Shown piece after piece: positions 22,840 to 34,999 of a stretch of 64,000 nt of DNA. Position 1 is the stretch's first letter. Each line of letters begins with the position of its first letter. The notes below the pieces were generated by a model. That model was not told the origin of the DNA and ran no database searches. It saw only the letters and a list, made by a program, of their open reading frames with translations. Source of the stretch: Lytechinus pictus (Eukaryota > Echinodermata > Echinoidea > Temnopleuroida > Toxopneustidae); assembly GCF_037042905.1 (NCBI RefSeq), contig NC_087254.1, positions 11,393,103-11,457,102 of the forward strand. The letters are read 5' to 3'. A program made the position numbers and the translations under genes.

Positions 22840-23200
22840 TTTCTTCACAGAGGTGCTCGCCCCCTACACCTGTAACATTGCTCCTGATTGAGCAAAATAC
22901 AGACCATCATGGGCCAGGGTATCGGGGGGGGGGCAGGGGCCCGGGCAAGCTAGACGATCAATTTTTTTCTCGATTGGGCCGGCATGCAGCCGGGGTAGGC
23001 ATGCATTATGTTTCTTTCATTCTTCTTCCCTTCCTCCTTCCCCCCCCCCCCCTATATTCATCTTTTTTCCGGTCTTTTTCTCTCTCCTTTCTTCACAGAG
23101 GTGCTAGCTCGCCCGGCCCCTACAACTGTAACATATCGCTCCTGATTGAGCAAAATACAGACCATTATCATCAGGGGCAAATCCAGCCTTCGCCAATAAA
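22840..23200 (+). repeat. Two-copy direct repeat (~250 bp apart)
   Basis: The phrase CTTCACAGAGGTGCTCGCC, followed by CTCCTGATTGAGCAAAATAC, occurs near 22843 and again near 23090. Each copy is followed by a poly-G tract. It resembles a fragmentary transposon end. Confidence 0.6.
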
Positions 23201-23279
23201 GGGGGGGGGGGGGCAGAAATTTTTCAGTCATATTTTCCCCGATCGGCCGCTCGAAGTTGATTTTTAATTGTTTGTTTCT

Positions 23280-24425
23280 TTGAAGGGGTAGTCCTAATAG
23301 TCACTTCTTAGCCTCGGTTCGTAGCTTTATTCTTATAAATCAACATAAAACTATCTCATAAGCTTTTAAGTTGATCTGAAACTGGATGATGATCGATTAA
23401 AAAAGAGAACAAGCTGCTTATCTGAATAAACATCTGGGCATTCTGAAAACATTTTTTATTATGAAAATAAATAAAGCGAGCGCGATGAACGAGCTTAAAA
23501 TATTTGATATTCCGATCTGAAAAAAGGTCAATTAAAGCTCTATATTTCAAGCACTTTGTAGGAATATTATGAGGTGGATATAGATCACACTTTATTTTTT
23601 TAATAACAAAAAGCTGATATTTTTCATTATTATTCCTTTGAGTTTTGACATAGGACCGGGACATTCTAAGGACATTTTGACATCATATGAAAATGATGGC
23701 TATTATCTTCCTATTCCTTGAAGCGAGAGATAAAACTTGTTGATCGATATTCCATTCTGAAAAAAAATTATTGAATTAATTTATTCAATAAGCCTATGAG
23801 AGCGCGTAATCTGTTAATATTATGGCCTGAAAACTGGGCATTTAAGCACTTTTGTCATTATGAATAGGATGCATGAACTATAGTTGATATATTTTTTAAA
23901 AAATAATGCGAGCGCAAATCTCGAGCCGAAATTTTTGATAAACTGTCATGAAATGGGGATTTTAAGTTTGTTAAAGAATTAATAAATCACCAATCAAAAT
24001 GGCATACACGAAAATAATAGGTACCTGACAAATCAAGTTTTCCGACAGCGCAGCGCGAGCAGAAAATATTGAAAAAAGGATCAGACCATAAAACTGACAT
24101 TTTTACAAAGCCCTTTTAAAAAATCAATTTGTAAATCAAACGAATGAAAGATTGATTTTCGAGCTGAAATCTTTTGTATATTGACTTCAAAACTTGATAT
24201 TTTAAGCTCCATATTGAGCAAGCTATGTAAGCAATGCGAGCGAATGGTGGCATGAATTTTTTCCAAGTCTTCCCATCATCTTTTTCTCCTGTCTTTTCCG
24301 TTCTTGCCCCATTTTTTACAAGCAGGATGCGAATCTCGCTAAAACAAATAATAAAACCTCGCATTACGAGAACCATTTTGAAATTTAATCTATATATATA
24401 ATATGCCTTGATTATGTTGCCCATT
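23280..24425 (+). repeat. Degenerate satellite-like repeat (GCGAGCGC motif)
   Basis: Loosely periodic phrases combine GCGAGCGC, TTGATATTCCGATCTGAAAA and ATTTTAAGC at roughly 160-200 bp spacing (near 23475, 23700, 23800, 23910, 24050 and 24160). No frame in it is convincing. Confidence 0.5.
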
Positions 24426-24429
24426 TGTA

Positions 24430-24570
24430 TTTATTGACTAATGGTGTTGATTACGTATTTTGTTTGATATTGTGGGATTCCTACTTGTATGGAATTCTCT
24501 GAACCTTGTTTGGCAATCCAAGACATGATTTCATTTTATTGTCTGAATAAACTCAAATCAAATCAATTTT
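24430..24570 (+). mobile_element. LINE 3' end remnant
   Basis: AT-rich sequence ends in GTCTGAATAAACTCAAATCA, a short AATCA microsatellite typical of CR1/L2-like LINE tails. An AATAAA lies inside. No reverse-transcriptase sequence remains. Confidence 0.5.
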
Positions 24571-26286
24571 TTGTATTATTCATTCAGCATTATCAGTGTT
24601 CATGATGTAAAAAGAAAGATTGAGAAAATACAAAAGAAATTAATGGCAACTGAAATTTAAGGGGGCTTAAAACATCCATGCGAGGAAAAGAGAGCGGGCC
24701 TATATCGTCACCATAAAGGTTTTGTCATTTGCCCCCACCTTTAATTGCTTTTTTTTAATACTTCGCTCCATACATAATCCCTTTCTCCCCCTTCATTATG
24801 GGTTCAGTGGTCGCTAATAGTATCACTGAATCTTCACATTGCCCTTCTCGGGAATCCGCCTGTACCTACTTGAATGTGGTCCAGGGATAATTCAAAGGCA
24901 GATTTACAATTTTATGGGCGAAGACCAACACAGCTCTTTCTTCCCTTTCACTCATTTCTATATCTTCACATTCTCTTACTTATTTCTCTCTTCACCTCCT
25001 TTCGCTTTTCCAGCCTTCTCTCCGGCCTTTTCTTCTACTCTCACTATCTCTATTGTTTTTGCATCAGCGGGTTGGGGTAGACAATGAAACCGTATGGAGA
25101 TTATACATACTCACATTTTCATATGAAAATACACTCTTGTGACAACCCCAAAATGCAGAAATACAAGAACTGGTAGTCGTGAAATCAATTCTTCAGGATC
25201 TGTCAGTTTTCCTTTTCAGATTAGTTTACCAATTAGGCCTGGATATCAATTTTACAGAAATATCTTCCATCTCGCCCCAAGGCCAATGCCGCCCCCAATA
25301 GCAAGTCGACCTTCATACAACTGTTAAATAAGAAAGTTGTATCCCACTTTGATAATTTCACATAACATTGGTAAGCAAACATTGGTGAAAAGCAAATGAC
25401 AAGAGCACATGTCACATACATGTAGTGTACCATTGTTTTCTAAAAATCATTTTACAATTTATAAAATATTCAATTTTTCTGGATTTTGATAATTGAGATC
25501 TTGATTGAAGAAATGTGATTACAGCAATACCACATGTTCAATGTGGATTCAAAATTGGTAGAAATAGGAAGAAAAAAAAATACTTTTCATTTAACAAAAA
25601 AAAAAAAAGAGAAAAATAATTGGTTACCCTATTAGCTTACCACCCATGCGGTGCATACAATTGTGTGAAACTCTCAGCTTTATAAATACATCAGCATAAT
25701 AATGTGATATCTCTTTGTTTATGTTTGATATTGGGGGCGGATTTTGCCTTTTGTATCAACTTACAAACATTCTTGCAGATACATAGTATCACCACTTTGC
25801 ACTCCAGTGGTATACTTATTGCCCTATTATACTCACAAAGGTGGTTTGAATCTGTTGATTATCTATGGGTAGCCAAATGCAACACAAGGCTACAGGCTTC
25901 ATGTAAACCAAAAATGAATGTTGGAAATAGATATATTACACGACTCTCCAAATGTCATGGATTAGGACATATACATTCCTATTCATATCATACATAGACA
26001 AGTCATTCCACTTTCCATAGTAACGTACAGATTCAAACCAAACTGTGTATACAGGTTATGAATACAAAAAAAGAGTGAAGACATTCACGACTGAATATTT
26101 AGGTGAATAAACACACAAAAAGGGACAACTTCAAAATCATATACCTGTATATATCTTTTAATTTTTATTTAAATTCTATTTTCTAATCAATCCATCAGTT
26201 ACAAGACATACTTTCTTAATCCACTCACTACTAGTATTTTTTTATATTTTACATTTCATTTAATAAATTATTAAATGAAATGTCAC
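24571..26286. other. Intergenic, possible isolated minus-strand exon near 25.3 kb
   Basis: No confident gene. On the minus strand a good acceptor (TTCTTATTTAACAG, at 25325) is followed by an open stretch LYEGRLAIGGGIGLGARWKI. It has no partner exon, so it is not called. Confidence 0.3.
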
Positions 26287-26625
26287 TGTCATGTGAAAGG
26301 AGTTTTATTCCTCCCTGGATTTATGATTACCATTGTTTTATCATTTTGTGGTTCAGTCAAGTTGGTCCTCATTGTCAAATTTGTAAAAATTGAAATATTG
26401 TATAATTCAAACAATAAAAAACAGAAGGAATAGTGAGGGAATTCGACTATCTCATTTGCATTCCGAGTAGTGCATAACTATTTTGAGAAAAATAAGTGAA
26501 AATTCAAAATGTCACAACTTTCTCATTTTACATTAAATTTGGATGAAATTTTCAGCGTTATGCTTGTTGGATTTTTCTCTATTGATTCAAATCAAAACAT
26601 TTTCTGGGGTGGACTTGACCTTTAA
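26287..26625 (+). repeat. TTAA MITE family A, partial copy
   Basis: The right half of family A: it carries TTCAGTCAAGTTGGTCCTCA, AAAATGTCACAACTTTCTCA and ends GGGTGGACTTGACCTTTAA. The left terminus is missing. Confidence 0.7.
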
Positions 26626-28295
26626 ATTCCTTGGAGGGAAGCAGAGGTGAAAGGGGGGGGGCAAAATAAAATGGTGGGTGGGGGAGGAACAAACAAGAAA
26701 GAAATCCGCAGGTACCAAATCAAGTCCAAACTTTTATTGCAGGTTAAACATTGAAGAATGCAGGGGAGCAAACAATGACTGCAATTTTTCATATTTTGAA
26801 GAGTGAAAGCTGTATTTAAAAGAACTTTCCAGCTCGAGTAAGATGCTTATGGTAGCTATACTTACTCTCTACAAATCAAATTACAAAAAAAAACCTGCCG
26901 TTTTCTTTTTTTCAAGAGGAAGGGGGAGGGGATGCCCCTACATGGGGTCAGAGGAAACCTAGAATAGTAGATGCGTGTATTTTTTTTATCAATGGGTCAG
27001 GGAACTGAGAAATTGATAATAAAACTTGTGTTTCTATCAGACGACGATGATCCACTTCTGTTGCAATCCAAAGACTGATGGACTGGTGCCTTCATCTGAT
27101 AATACCTGTGGCCTGCCTGAAAACAAATACTTTTCATACAGATACATAATAATAACTTCCAAGGCATGGTTCCTGAATAACATGTTTTTATAACAATTAA
27201 AATTTACTTAATTAAATATTCTGATTCATTCAGTGTTTTTTTTAATAATTAATGTGTTTTATAAATAAGCAAATTCATTTAACTTCAAGTCTTTTTCAAT
27301 ACCCACTTACTCATTAAATCTTCAATCATTCTGGACTTCAAGATTATGAAAAAAAAACTTTTTCTTTTTGTCAATTTAAGCTATTATTTTTTCCCCTTGG
27401 AAGGGGGGATATGTATTGTGTAATACACTATTTCCAAAAAAGGATCCATTTAAAGCAAATTTGTACATATTATGTAGTGCTCGAGCAAACATACTGCATC
27501 ACATCATATTGTGAAATAGCTTTGATAAAGGCTCAGTAATGCGAATTATACTAGAGTATCATTTAACATTCCAAAAAGTGAAGTAGCCATTGAATGTGTT
27601 TTCAGTAGTTAGGATTTAAATTTTATCTTCAGCCGTTATAATTTAAATTTGGCACCGAGCACCCTCTCTCGGTTATGAATTATTATATAAATTTGCCCTT
27701 TCGGCACTCACTTTATATAATTAGTAACCAGATATTTAGATTATATCCTGAACTCTTTAATTATTTCATGCTCGAGAAGAGATTTTTAAGACAAAAATAT
27801 GCATACATTTTTTGATTGGATGCATAATCAAAATTAATGTAAAATTTGTAAATTTATTTTTATTCTTTTGTTATATCCTTGGCTTCACATCACAACTGTT
27901 TTAGGGCATATATACTTATATAATCTGGTAATGAAATGGAATAGTGACATGTCAGACATGCACTTTTGAGGGATTTACTAAAACTGAAGACAGGCTCAAG
28001 TTCCAGGATAAAAGAAATCTAATCCCACAACATTCTGCCACATCACGGACCAGTTGCAGAAGATTTGCAATTAAACGTTACTCCAAAATCAAATGCATCT
28101 TATCTGATCAATCAAATCAAAACTTCATAAGTATGTATTTCTAGTTGCGTTTAAATGCAACCCTTCCTGCAATGAGCCACAGAATGAAAGTCAATCACTT
28201 TTCTAATTTCTTGCTCTCTCTCTCTCTGTCTGATGACCACGTCACCATCATCTTGCACCTTTGCATCTTATAGCAGTTACATGTAACATGACTTA
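26626..28295. other. Intergenic, mostly no gene
   Basis: AT-rich. The only coding candidate is the small terminal exon 27116-27037, described with the frame that starts inside SRSF2. Confidence 0.4.
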
Positions 28296-31200
28296 TGCAG
28301 CAGTCACATTTCTACGACAGCCGTACCAGCTACATATAGATGGTTTGAATAAAAAAGCTGATTTTGACTTGCCGTATGGCCGCCGTAGGAGAAATGTGAC
28401 TGCAGCATTAAGCTTCTTTTAAGACTAGATGGCTAAGGTACTTAGTAGGTTACCCAAAAATGTGAAAAATCACATATTTTTGCCCTTCTCTTGAACATTC
28501 TGTCCCCATTTCTGAAATCTATTATGGAACAAAAAAAAAAGGGGGCTGACATTTTAACTGAAATTTCTTCTTGGATCCCCCTCTCCCAGGTATCAAATTT
28601 CTCTCAGGGCACATTCTGTTGCTTTTTGATTTCTTACATTTCTCCAAAACATAATTCCAAAAACAAAATCTGCCTTTCACCCCTCCTTTAAAGACTTTGT
28701 CTTTAGAATTCACCTCTCCTCCCAAGAGCCCGAAATTGGTGGCGCCCAGCTTTTCTGCTCTAGTGCCGATCTGCACAGGAAACGAGACAGCATGGTGATT
28801 TTCTGCCAATTTTGCTCTGGATTTTCTTCGCCGCCAACACCACCAACTTCTTTCTCCTCCTCCCATTGCGGTGCACAACACAAGAGCTCTGCAACACGGC
28901 CGGTTACACAGCTTTTCTTTCAACTGGTACACACAGCAACCCAGGGCTCTGCAGCTGCTACACAGCTTTCTACCACCGGTACACCATAACACACACTGGA
29001 TGCGGGCAGGCAAGCAGGCAGACGGGACTGCACAAACTGACTACTGACAGCAAACAGCTTTGCCTCTCCATGATCTTTTACTGCATAATCTAACACCCCC
29101 TTTACAACCGCACCAACAACTGCTTTACTTTCAGGCAATAACTGGTGCCTATGTAAGAAGAAAACAAAAGGAATCGTGTGTTAGCATAAAAAAATGGGAT
29201 AACATGTTTTATTTTTCCTACTTAGTCACAAGGGATAAACACAATTAAGGGCAATTCATATTCATCAAGCTCTCAATTAAAAAAAAAGAAAACAGAAATG
29301 TGTCCTTTGTGGATCTCTAAAGGGAATTAATCCTTAAGTTGCCACAGTAAAAAAAAACCCAGAGCTACATGTACATGTAAATAAACTTAAGAGGACATTA
29401 CAGTATAATAGAGTGGTAACACATAAAAAGGCCTACAATAAATATTAATATGGAAAGTAGCCCTCAAATATCTAATTGGTTAGACAGATAAAGGTTTGTA
29501 TTAACATGCACTTGACCTGTACTTGTACCTCATAAATCTTAGAATGAAATCTGTCTTGTCCCTTATAAAGCTCAATATCCATCAACTTTACATCCAGCAA
29601 TGTTATTACAGTGCGAAGCAGGATTGTACACAATGCAGGGTTCTTCTTCCCCCATCCCTGGATTCCCAAAGACACATAAGGGACAGTCCTTGATTACAGT
29701 AAGCAATCCAAACTTCATTGAAGAGACAAGTTGATATTGCCCCTCTGCTGCAATGTGTTTTTTTTTACTATTTACAAGATGGATTAAACACAAGAGCTGC
29801 TATACATACAGTAAATGCATTGGCCCGTATTCTGAAGTCGGGTTTAACTTAAACTCAGGTTTAAAGTTGTGGTTTAAGTATGGGAAGCCAAAAGTATTTA
29901 AAAAAATTATTAAGTTGTATGTTTCTCATCTTTACTGTGCTCTTTCCTGATTCATTGATGGTGAAGACAATCATCTATTTATACTTCCTACACAATTATG
30001 AATGATTTGAGAGCTGCATGAGCTGTAGTATATCTCTACTGTTAGTGATTATGTAACAATTGGCTGTCCATACTTAAACCACAACTTTAAACCCCGAGTT
30101 TAAGTTAAACTCGACTTCAGAATACAATCAAGAATATGAAATCAAAGTGTTTGTGGCTTCTTTCAATACAAATCTTCGTGATCTACGGTATAGTGTAGGC
30201 AGCCATATTTGTGATTTTACTTTATGCCATCCAACAATGAGATCACTATTCTAAAATAATGTATCAATTTTATCACTTGAGCAAGTTTATGTACATCAGG
30301 GAATAATTTGGCTTTACAAATTTGAATAGCATTTTTGGTCATAAGACAAGAGAAAAGCTCTCAAGACTCAGCCAAGTAATGTACAGTCCTATGTAAAAAT
30401 ATGCTATACAAAAGACTTTATGCGTAGCAGTCTTTTTAAAACATGTAGAGTAAATTGCGATGCAATACCAGGAAAATTATTCCCTGTACATGTACTGTAC
30501 TACTGTAATACATTTCACAAAAAAACCGAAAACATGCAATTTGATATCAACAAGTCGTAAAGATATATTTTTTTTACATGCATACAGTAGTTACCACTGA
30601 ATTAAAAGGAAACATTTTAAAAACTGAACATGTAGATACCATCAAAAATTGATAATAAATGCAAAGAGCAGACAAATGAAATTGGTCATGCAACAATTAA
30701 GTTTCATTTCGAAGTAAAAATACTACTACTTAGAAAATACTATGCTGCCCCCCCCCCCCCCCATTCCTTCATGTTACCAAAGACTGATAATTGAAACTAC
30801 ATGTGATTCTTCTGAAGTACCCATCAAGTGCAACAAGCGTCTCGAAGATTCACCAGTTATTTGAGATGAATTTGCATCATCTGTAATAACTTATCGACTA
30901 TGATCTAGTTGGATGTTGAAGCTTAATTATGTCTTTGCTAGTACACTGTACGTAAATGATATGTCTGTTGCAGTGGGAACAAAGTGGCTGCACCAACTGC
31001 CTACTGTTAAAAGACTTGTCTTGCTTTAGCTGTTATCTCATGATGAATTTGCTTCAGTTGGACTATGGCGATTTTTGCCAATAAGAATACAACTAAGGCA
31101 CGAGCATGGCAACTGGATGTAGGCACTGGCTGCCATGCATCGGTTTGTACAAGTAGTCTCGCCACATCAGACATCACTTAGGATTCATGTAACAGCAAAG

Positions 31201-32264
31201 CTTGCAGTGCCTGCTTTTATTGCTCCAGGTGGGTATTTCATAAAGCTGTTCGTAAGTTAGTTAAGAGTGACTTTAAGAACGACTGGTGATCCTTTCTATT
31301 GGTAAATGGTACATTCATTGACGATGGAAAGCGCGTAAGAAAGGTTCACAAGTCATTCTTAAAGTCGCTCTTAAATTACAAACAGCTTTATGAAACAGCC
31401 CCCAGATCTCATCCCAGAAGTAAACATGATCCTTTTAATAATCAACGATAAACAATGGCGTCCAACTTTGCAAGAGCTCACCACTTGTTTACAATTTATG
31501 CCACAGTGCAATTATATCCGCTAGGGACTGATGTGTTAACAATACTGTTGCCATTTAACCATTACCAATAAAAGAATTCTAAAAAGGTGTCCAGCTCTTG
31601 CTAACCAACATACCATGATCACCTTATTAAGCTCACAAATGATTCTGCCGAGCACAGAAAAATCAATCAATCGTATGTTGTGAACGCCAGAAGTGGGGTC
31701 GCAGCACACGTGACCCACTGCCAAACGCAGTTCTTTGTGCGAGGTTAGTGTTCTAATACTAACCTTGCACTAGTTGAGTGGGTCAAGTCTAATAAATCAA
31801 GTACCCCCACAGGGAAAAAGGTGCAATTTCCTTCATTGAATTCAGTGTTGTTTACCTACATGTATTTAATGCTTATAAAATTGGTTTTCAAACATTTTCA
31901 AATAGATCCCTGACTGAAAGAAAATGATATTTCCATGATCTCAGGAAGAAAAAAATTTAGTAGTGGGCTAGGCACGACTGGAGATGGGTGAAATGATAAT
32001 GCAATGTAAGTAAGGAAAGAGGAAACGACAGCAGATGACATGTAAGTCCACTTTTATAATAACACCTGCAGAATATCAATACAAACATACAGATCAAAAA
32101 TTGAAATAACTAGTCCAAACAGACATTTACCATTCATAAACTGCATCTATTCTGGAAGATACTGCATAAGGATCTTCTAGATAGTCAATCGCCTTTATCT
32201 TGGCATCAAAGAGCGAAGGATGTCTTCTTCCACTACGACCCGCAGATAGTCTACTCCTCTTCAT
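27037..32264 (-). CDS. Candidate 77-residue ORF starting inside SRSF2, 3 exons
   Basis: An ATG at 32264-32262, in the +1 frame of the final SRSF2 codons, opens [45 protein letters not shown] and reaches a donor TG|GTAAATG at 32130. Two downstream pieces fit in phase. One is a 20-nt exon 29148-29129 (acceptor TTTTCTTCTTACATAG, donor GTAAAG) reading HQLLPE. The other is 27116-27037 (acceptor GTATTTGTTTTCAG) reading RPQVLSDEGTSPSVFGLQQK then WIIVV and stop. The total is 234 nt. The product is basic at the N-terminus with no known domain that I recognise. It overlaps the SRSF2 coding end by 14 nt. It could be a downstream cistron, a separate gene starting in SRSF2, or spliced SRSF2 3' untranslated sequence that is open by chance. 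The first exon is the strongest part. Confidence 0.3.
28296..28407. repeat. 112-bp MITE with TTA target duplication
   Basis: Ends TGCAGCAGTCACATTTCT and the complement AGAAATGTGACTGCAGCA are flanked by TTA at 28293-28295 and 28408-28410. A 3-bp TTA duplication is characteristic of PIF/Harbinger elements. Confidence 0.75.
28408..29821. other. Intergenic or intronic, no confident gene
   Basis: Long overlapping minus-strand frames at 28522-29138 are partly low complexity (GCAGGCAAGCAGGCAG). A further open stretch, 29690-29525, reads SLGIQGWGKKNPALCTILLR and onwards and stops at a donor-like GAG|GTACAAGT. None is convincing without homology. Confidence 0.35.
29822..30125. repeat. MITE family E, copy 2
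   Basis: Ends GGCCCGTATTCTGAAGTCGG and the complement CTCGACTTCAGAATACAA. Inner inverted arms are CAGGTTTAAAGTTGTGGTTT and its complement. It is the same family as 7071-7387. Confidence 0.75.
30126..31228. other. Intergenic, no gene seen
   Basis: AT-rich with a C16 tract near 30750. I see nothing else. Confidence 0.4.
31229..31402. repeat. MITE family D, copy 3
   Basis: It begins GGGTATTTCATAAAGCTGTT and ends AACAGCTTTATGAAACAGCC. Inner inverted words are GACTGGTGATCCTTTCT and AGAAAGGTTCACAAGTC. Confidence 0.75.
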
Positions 32265-32467
32265 CAGGTGATCTAGACCTGGAGCGAGAATCGTCCCTAT
32301 CCCGTCTCATCGGCGGAGAGTTGGAGTGTGAGTTGCGAGGGGACCTGGACCGGCTGTGAGACCTGCTGCGACCCCTGCGAGGAGAAGGACTCCTGGAGAG
32401 AGATCGGCTACGGGAGCGGGAGCGTGAGTACGAGCGTTTACGTCTGCGTGGAGATCGGGAACGAGAC
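32251..32467 (-). CDS. SRSF2: SRSF2 exon 3 (RS domain and stop)
   Basis: The acceptor is CTTGTTGCAG. The exon starts by completing an Arg codon and encodes RS repeats ([20 protein letters not shown]), then [20 protein letters not shown] and the acidic tail with TAG at 32253-32251. It is GC-rich compared with the flanks. Confidence 0.93.
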
Positions 32468-34998
32468 CTGCAACAAGGAAAATGTACATGGAATGGAAGA
32501 CTTCAAAATCAAGAGAACATCAAGTTTAATATTTGCAGGTAATGCTACACAATTCCAGAATTTTCATGACAAACCTGGAAACTGACTATATATTCAAACT
32601 GAAACATTATTCATCGAGTTTTTCAAAACCAAATTTTCTCTCAATCATTAACAAGCCTGCCTGCCCCCCCCCCTTTAATGCAGGGATGACAATGTCAATG
32701 AACTATAAATGGTAATGAATAGACACACGTGACCAATGACAAATGAGCAATGACTATTTGGGGGAAAAACACACAATATAAAAAAAATGCACTAAAAATT
32801 AAATATATTACAAATCCTAATTTCCATAACTTTGATTCAAATGAATTTTCAACACTTCGGACAAACCAAAACTCTTGATAGGTTAAGGTTATTATGGAAG
32901 TTGTAGGCAAAGGCATACATAATATATGTTTATCAGAGTAACATACAATGCACGTGTAGGTCAGAAATATCTTTGTACAATCTTTCAATGTTTGCAGTAG
33001 ACCAGGGTTCAGACAACAGCATTACCTGTATCTTCCACGTGATCTTGATCTTGACCTGTAATATAAACAATAGGAGGAACAGGTTAGCCAAGCTAGCAGT
33101 TAATTGATGTCTGAAGATGAATCTCCGAAACGCCACTTTGATACACCTCGAGAGACTGCAAACAGCTAGGATATAAACTTTATTTGCAAGAAGATAAGCA
33201 TGAAATACATGTAGAATGTCTTTATGTTCATAAAAATTTACCCAGAATGGATGAAATGTAAGTGAATCACAAGTTCTTTTTAAGAAAAGAAAGGACCCAG
33301 GCATATTATAAGGCCTAGGGGAAATACTTTAAATTTGAAACACAATGAAAATGATTTTGGCTATATTTTGTTGTTGTTGTTGTTGTTCGTTTTGGGCCTG
33401 TTTCACGCCCTAGTAGTCTCCTCGGTAGACACTTATATTTGGTAAAGATTGACAGAAAAATGAAATAATGGCACATCCAGAAGCAAAATAAACTAAGAGC
33501 GTTGAAAGAGACTTGCGATCATTTTAAGGAACCAAAAAGAAAAGTTTGCCAAAAATTTGTTACAACCTCGGCTTTTGGCATTGTATTAGAAGTAGTTGTG
33601 CAATGCCAATGGCACTTGTTCACTGCAACCACCCTGCCTGTGGGGAAAAGTAGATATATGATATGCCAATGCAGTACACAGCTCACATTAATAAAAATTA
33701 ATTAAAATATCACTTTTGTGACTAAAAATACTAATTTCCATATAGTTGCAAATTATTTTTCATAAGCAACCTGGGAATCATTTCTGTATTCACCTCTCTC
33801 TGTTTTGATCCTCCGCTCTCGGAGATAAGCAATATGAGATGATCATGTACTGGGATGAAAATGAAATCTAGCTCATTAGCTCACCAGGAGCTTAAAAACT
33901 TGAAAATTTGGGGCATATTTTTGTGTACGCCCTCTATTGGTGGAAAGTAAAATTGCAAGAAAATTTTAATTTTCCAATCTGTTTTTAATGTAGAAAAAAT
34001 AAAAGAATTCAATTTCTTTTAAGAGCCCAGTTATACGGTGAATAGCTGTAATGGAAACTGACAGCATAAAAAAATCAAGCATTTAGTCGTACTAGAAATA
34101 GAATGCATTTCTCGAGCATCCCATGTCTTCATTTGCAATTTTTGCATTTGGATTTTTGGAGCGACTAGACCAACCCATTTTTTATTTTGCTTGTCAAGCT
34201 AGTATCAATTCAGGATGTCCTTTTTGTACCGATTACTTTTTTGCTCAAATTTTTTGAACTTCGCACCCCATTTAGTAAATTCTGACTCTGTGATCTTACA
34301 TCATGTAACCATACGTACGCAGCTGGGGCAGCTTGAAAACTTACATTTTCACACAAAAATGTAACATAATTCTCAAAAAAGGTGCAGGAAATCCTCAAAA
34401 TTTACTCTAGTCTTCTAGAAGATGCATAGGCTGAGCCATAGCAGCCTAGGCTCCCTCGCTTTTTTAATTATGGAAAAATTTTCATGCATCTCCCCCGCCC
34501 CCCATGCATCATTCATAGTCGACTACGGACAGTCTCTAGTCTGACTGGTTAATCTCTGATCAAAATCTTATCAAGATAGGCTAACAATTGTCATTGAAAT
34601 TTATCATATTCTGAGCCGAGTCATCACCTTCTTCTGCCACCATATCTTCCACCAAAACGGTCGCCGTGGTCTCGGCGTCCGCCTCCTCCGTATCTTCCCC
34701 GCGATTCGTGAGGTCGGCCGTATCTTGCCATCTGTACCCTCAATTTTCGGCCATCAAAAAGGTTACCGTCCATCGAATCCATTGCATCTTCAGCATCCCT
34801 CTTGTCGAGATATCGTACAAAGGCAAATCCTCTGCTCTCTCTTGAGAATTTGTCGCGTGGAATGTAAATATCGCCAACATCGCCATATCTTTCAAAGCAG
34901 CGTCGTAGCTCTTCAGGTGATGTACGATATGTTAAATTGTCCACTTTCAGTGAAGTCATCCCTTCAATATCAGGTGGCATTCGTGATCCATGTGACAT
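32251..34998 (-). CDS. SRSF2: SRSF2 (SC35) serine/arginine-rich splicing factor
   Basis: Three coding exons join in phase: 34998-34628, 33055-33026 and 32467-32251, 618 nt, 205 residues (human is 221). One RRM occupies about residues 14-92, with RNP2 LKVDNL (17-22) and RNP1 RGFAFVRY (56-63). [18 protein letters not shown] and [12 protein letters not shown] are hallmark SRSF2 segments. A Gly/Arg hinge ([20 protein letters not shown]) leads to an RS domain (about 124-199) and the acidic end SPDEEE, comparable to the SPEEE near the vertebrate C-terminus. SRSF2 binds exonic enhancers in the nucleus and recruits U1 and U2AF. The start lies in TCAAAATGTC. A second in-frame Met is at residue 7 (MPPDIEGM), where vertebrate proteins begin more closely, so N-terminal extension by six residues is possible. 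The 30-nt middle exon is unusual. Confidence 0.95.
33026..33055 (-). CDS. SRSF2: SRSF2 exon 2, 30-nt microexon
   Basis: Bounded by acceptor TATATTACAG and donor GTAATG, it encodes [11 protein letters not shown] between the RRM hinge and the main RS domain. The length is divisible by three, so skipping keeps the frame. Confidence 0.85.
33056..34627 (-). other. SRSF2 intron 1, no further exon seen
   Basis: A 1.57-kb intron with donor GTGATG (weaker than consensus) and acceptor ATTACAG. A (TTG)6-like run lies near 33370. I cannot identify a poison exon by eye. Confidence 0.5.
34628..34998 (-). CDS. SRSF2: SRSF2 exon 1 (RRM)
   Basis: 371 nt from ATG to the donor GTGATG. It contains the whole RRM and Gly/Arg-rich hinge and leaves after two bases of an Arg codon. 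Confidence 0.94.
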
Positions 34999-34999
34999 T

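Noticed and set aside
28522-29013. 163-codon minus-strand frame
   Set aside because: It includes low-complexity Cys/Arg-rich stretches and poly-A/G edges and has no family resemblance. Only the small splice-bounded piece at its right edge was considered.
29525-29793. Coding exon upstream of the 20-nt candidate exon
   Set aside because: All three minus frames stay open for about 50 codons and one ends at a donor-like GTACAAGT. No acceptor is convincing, and using it would give a stop after five codons of the next exon.
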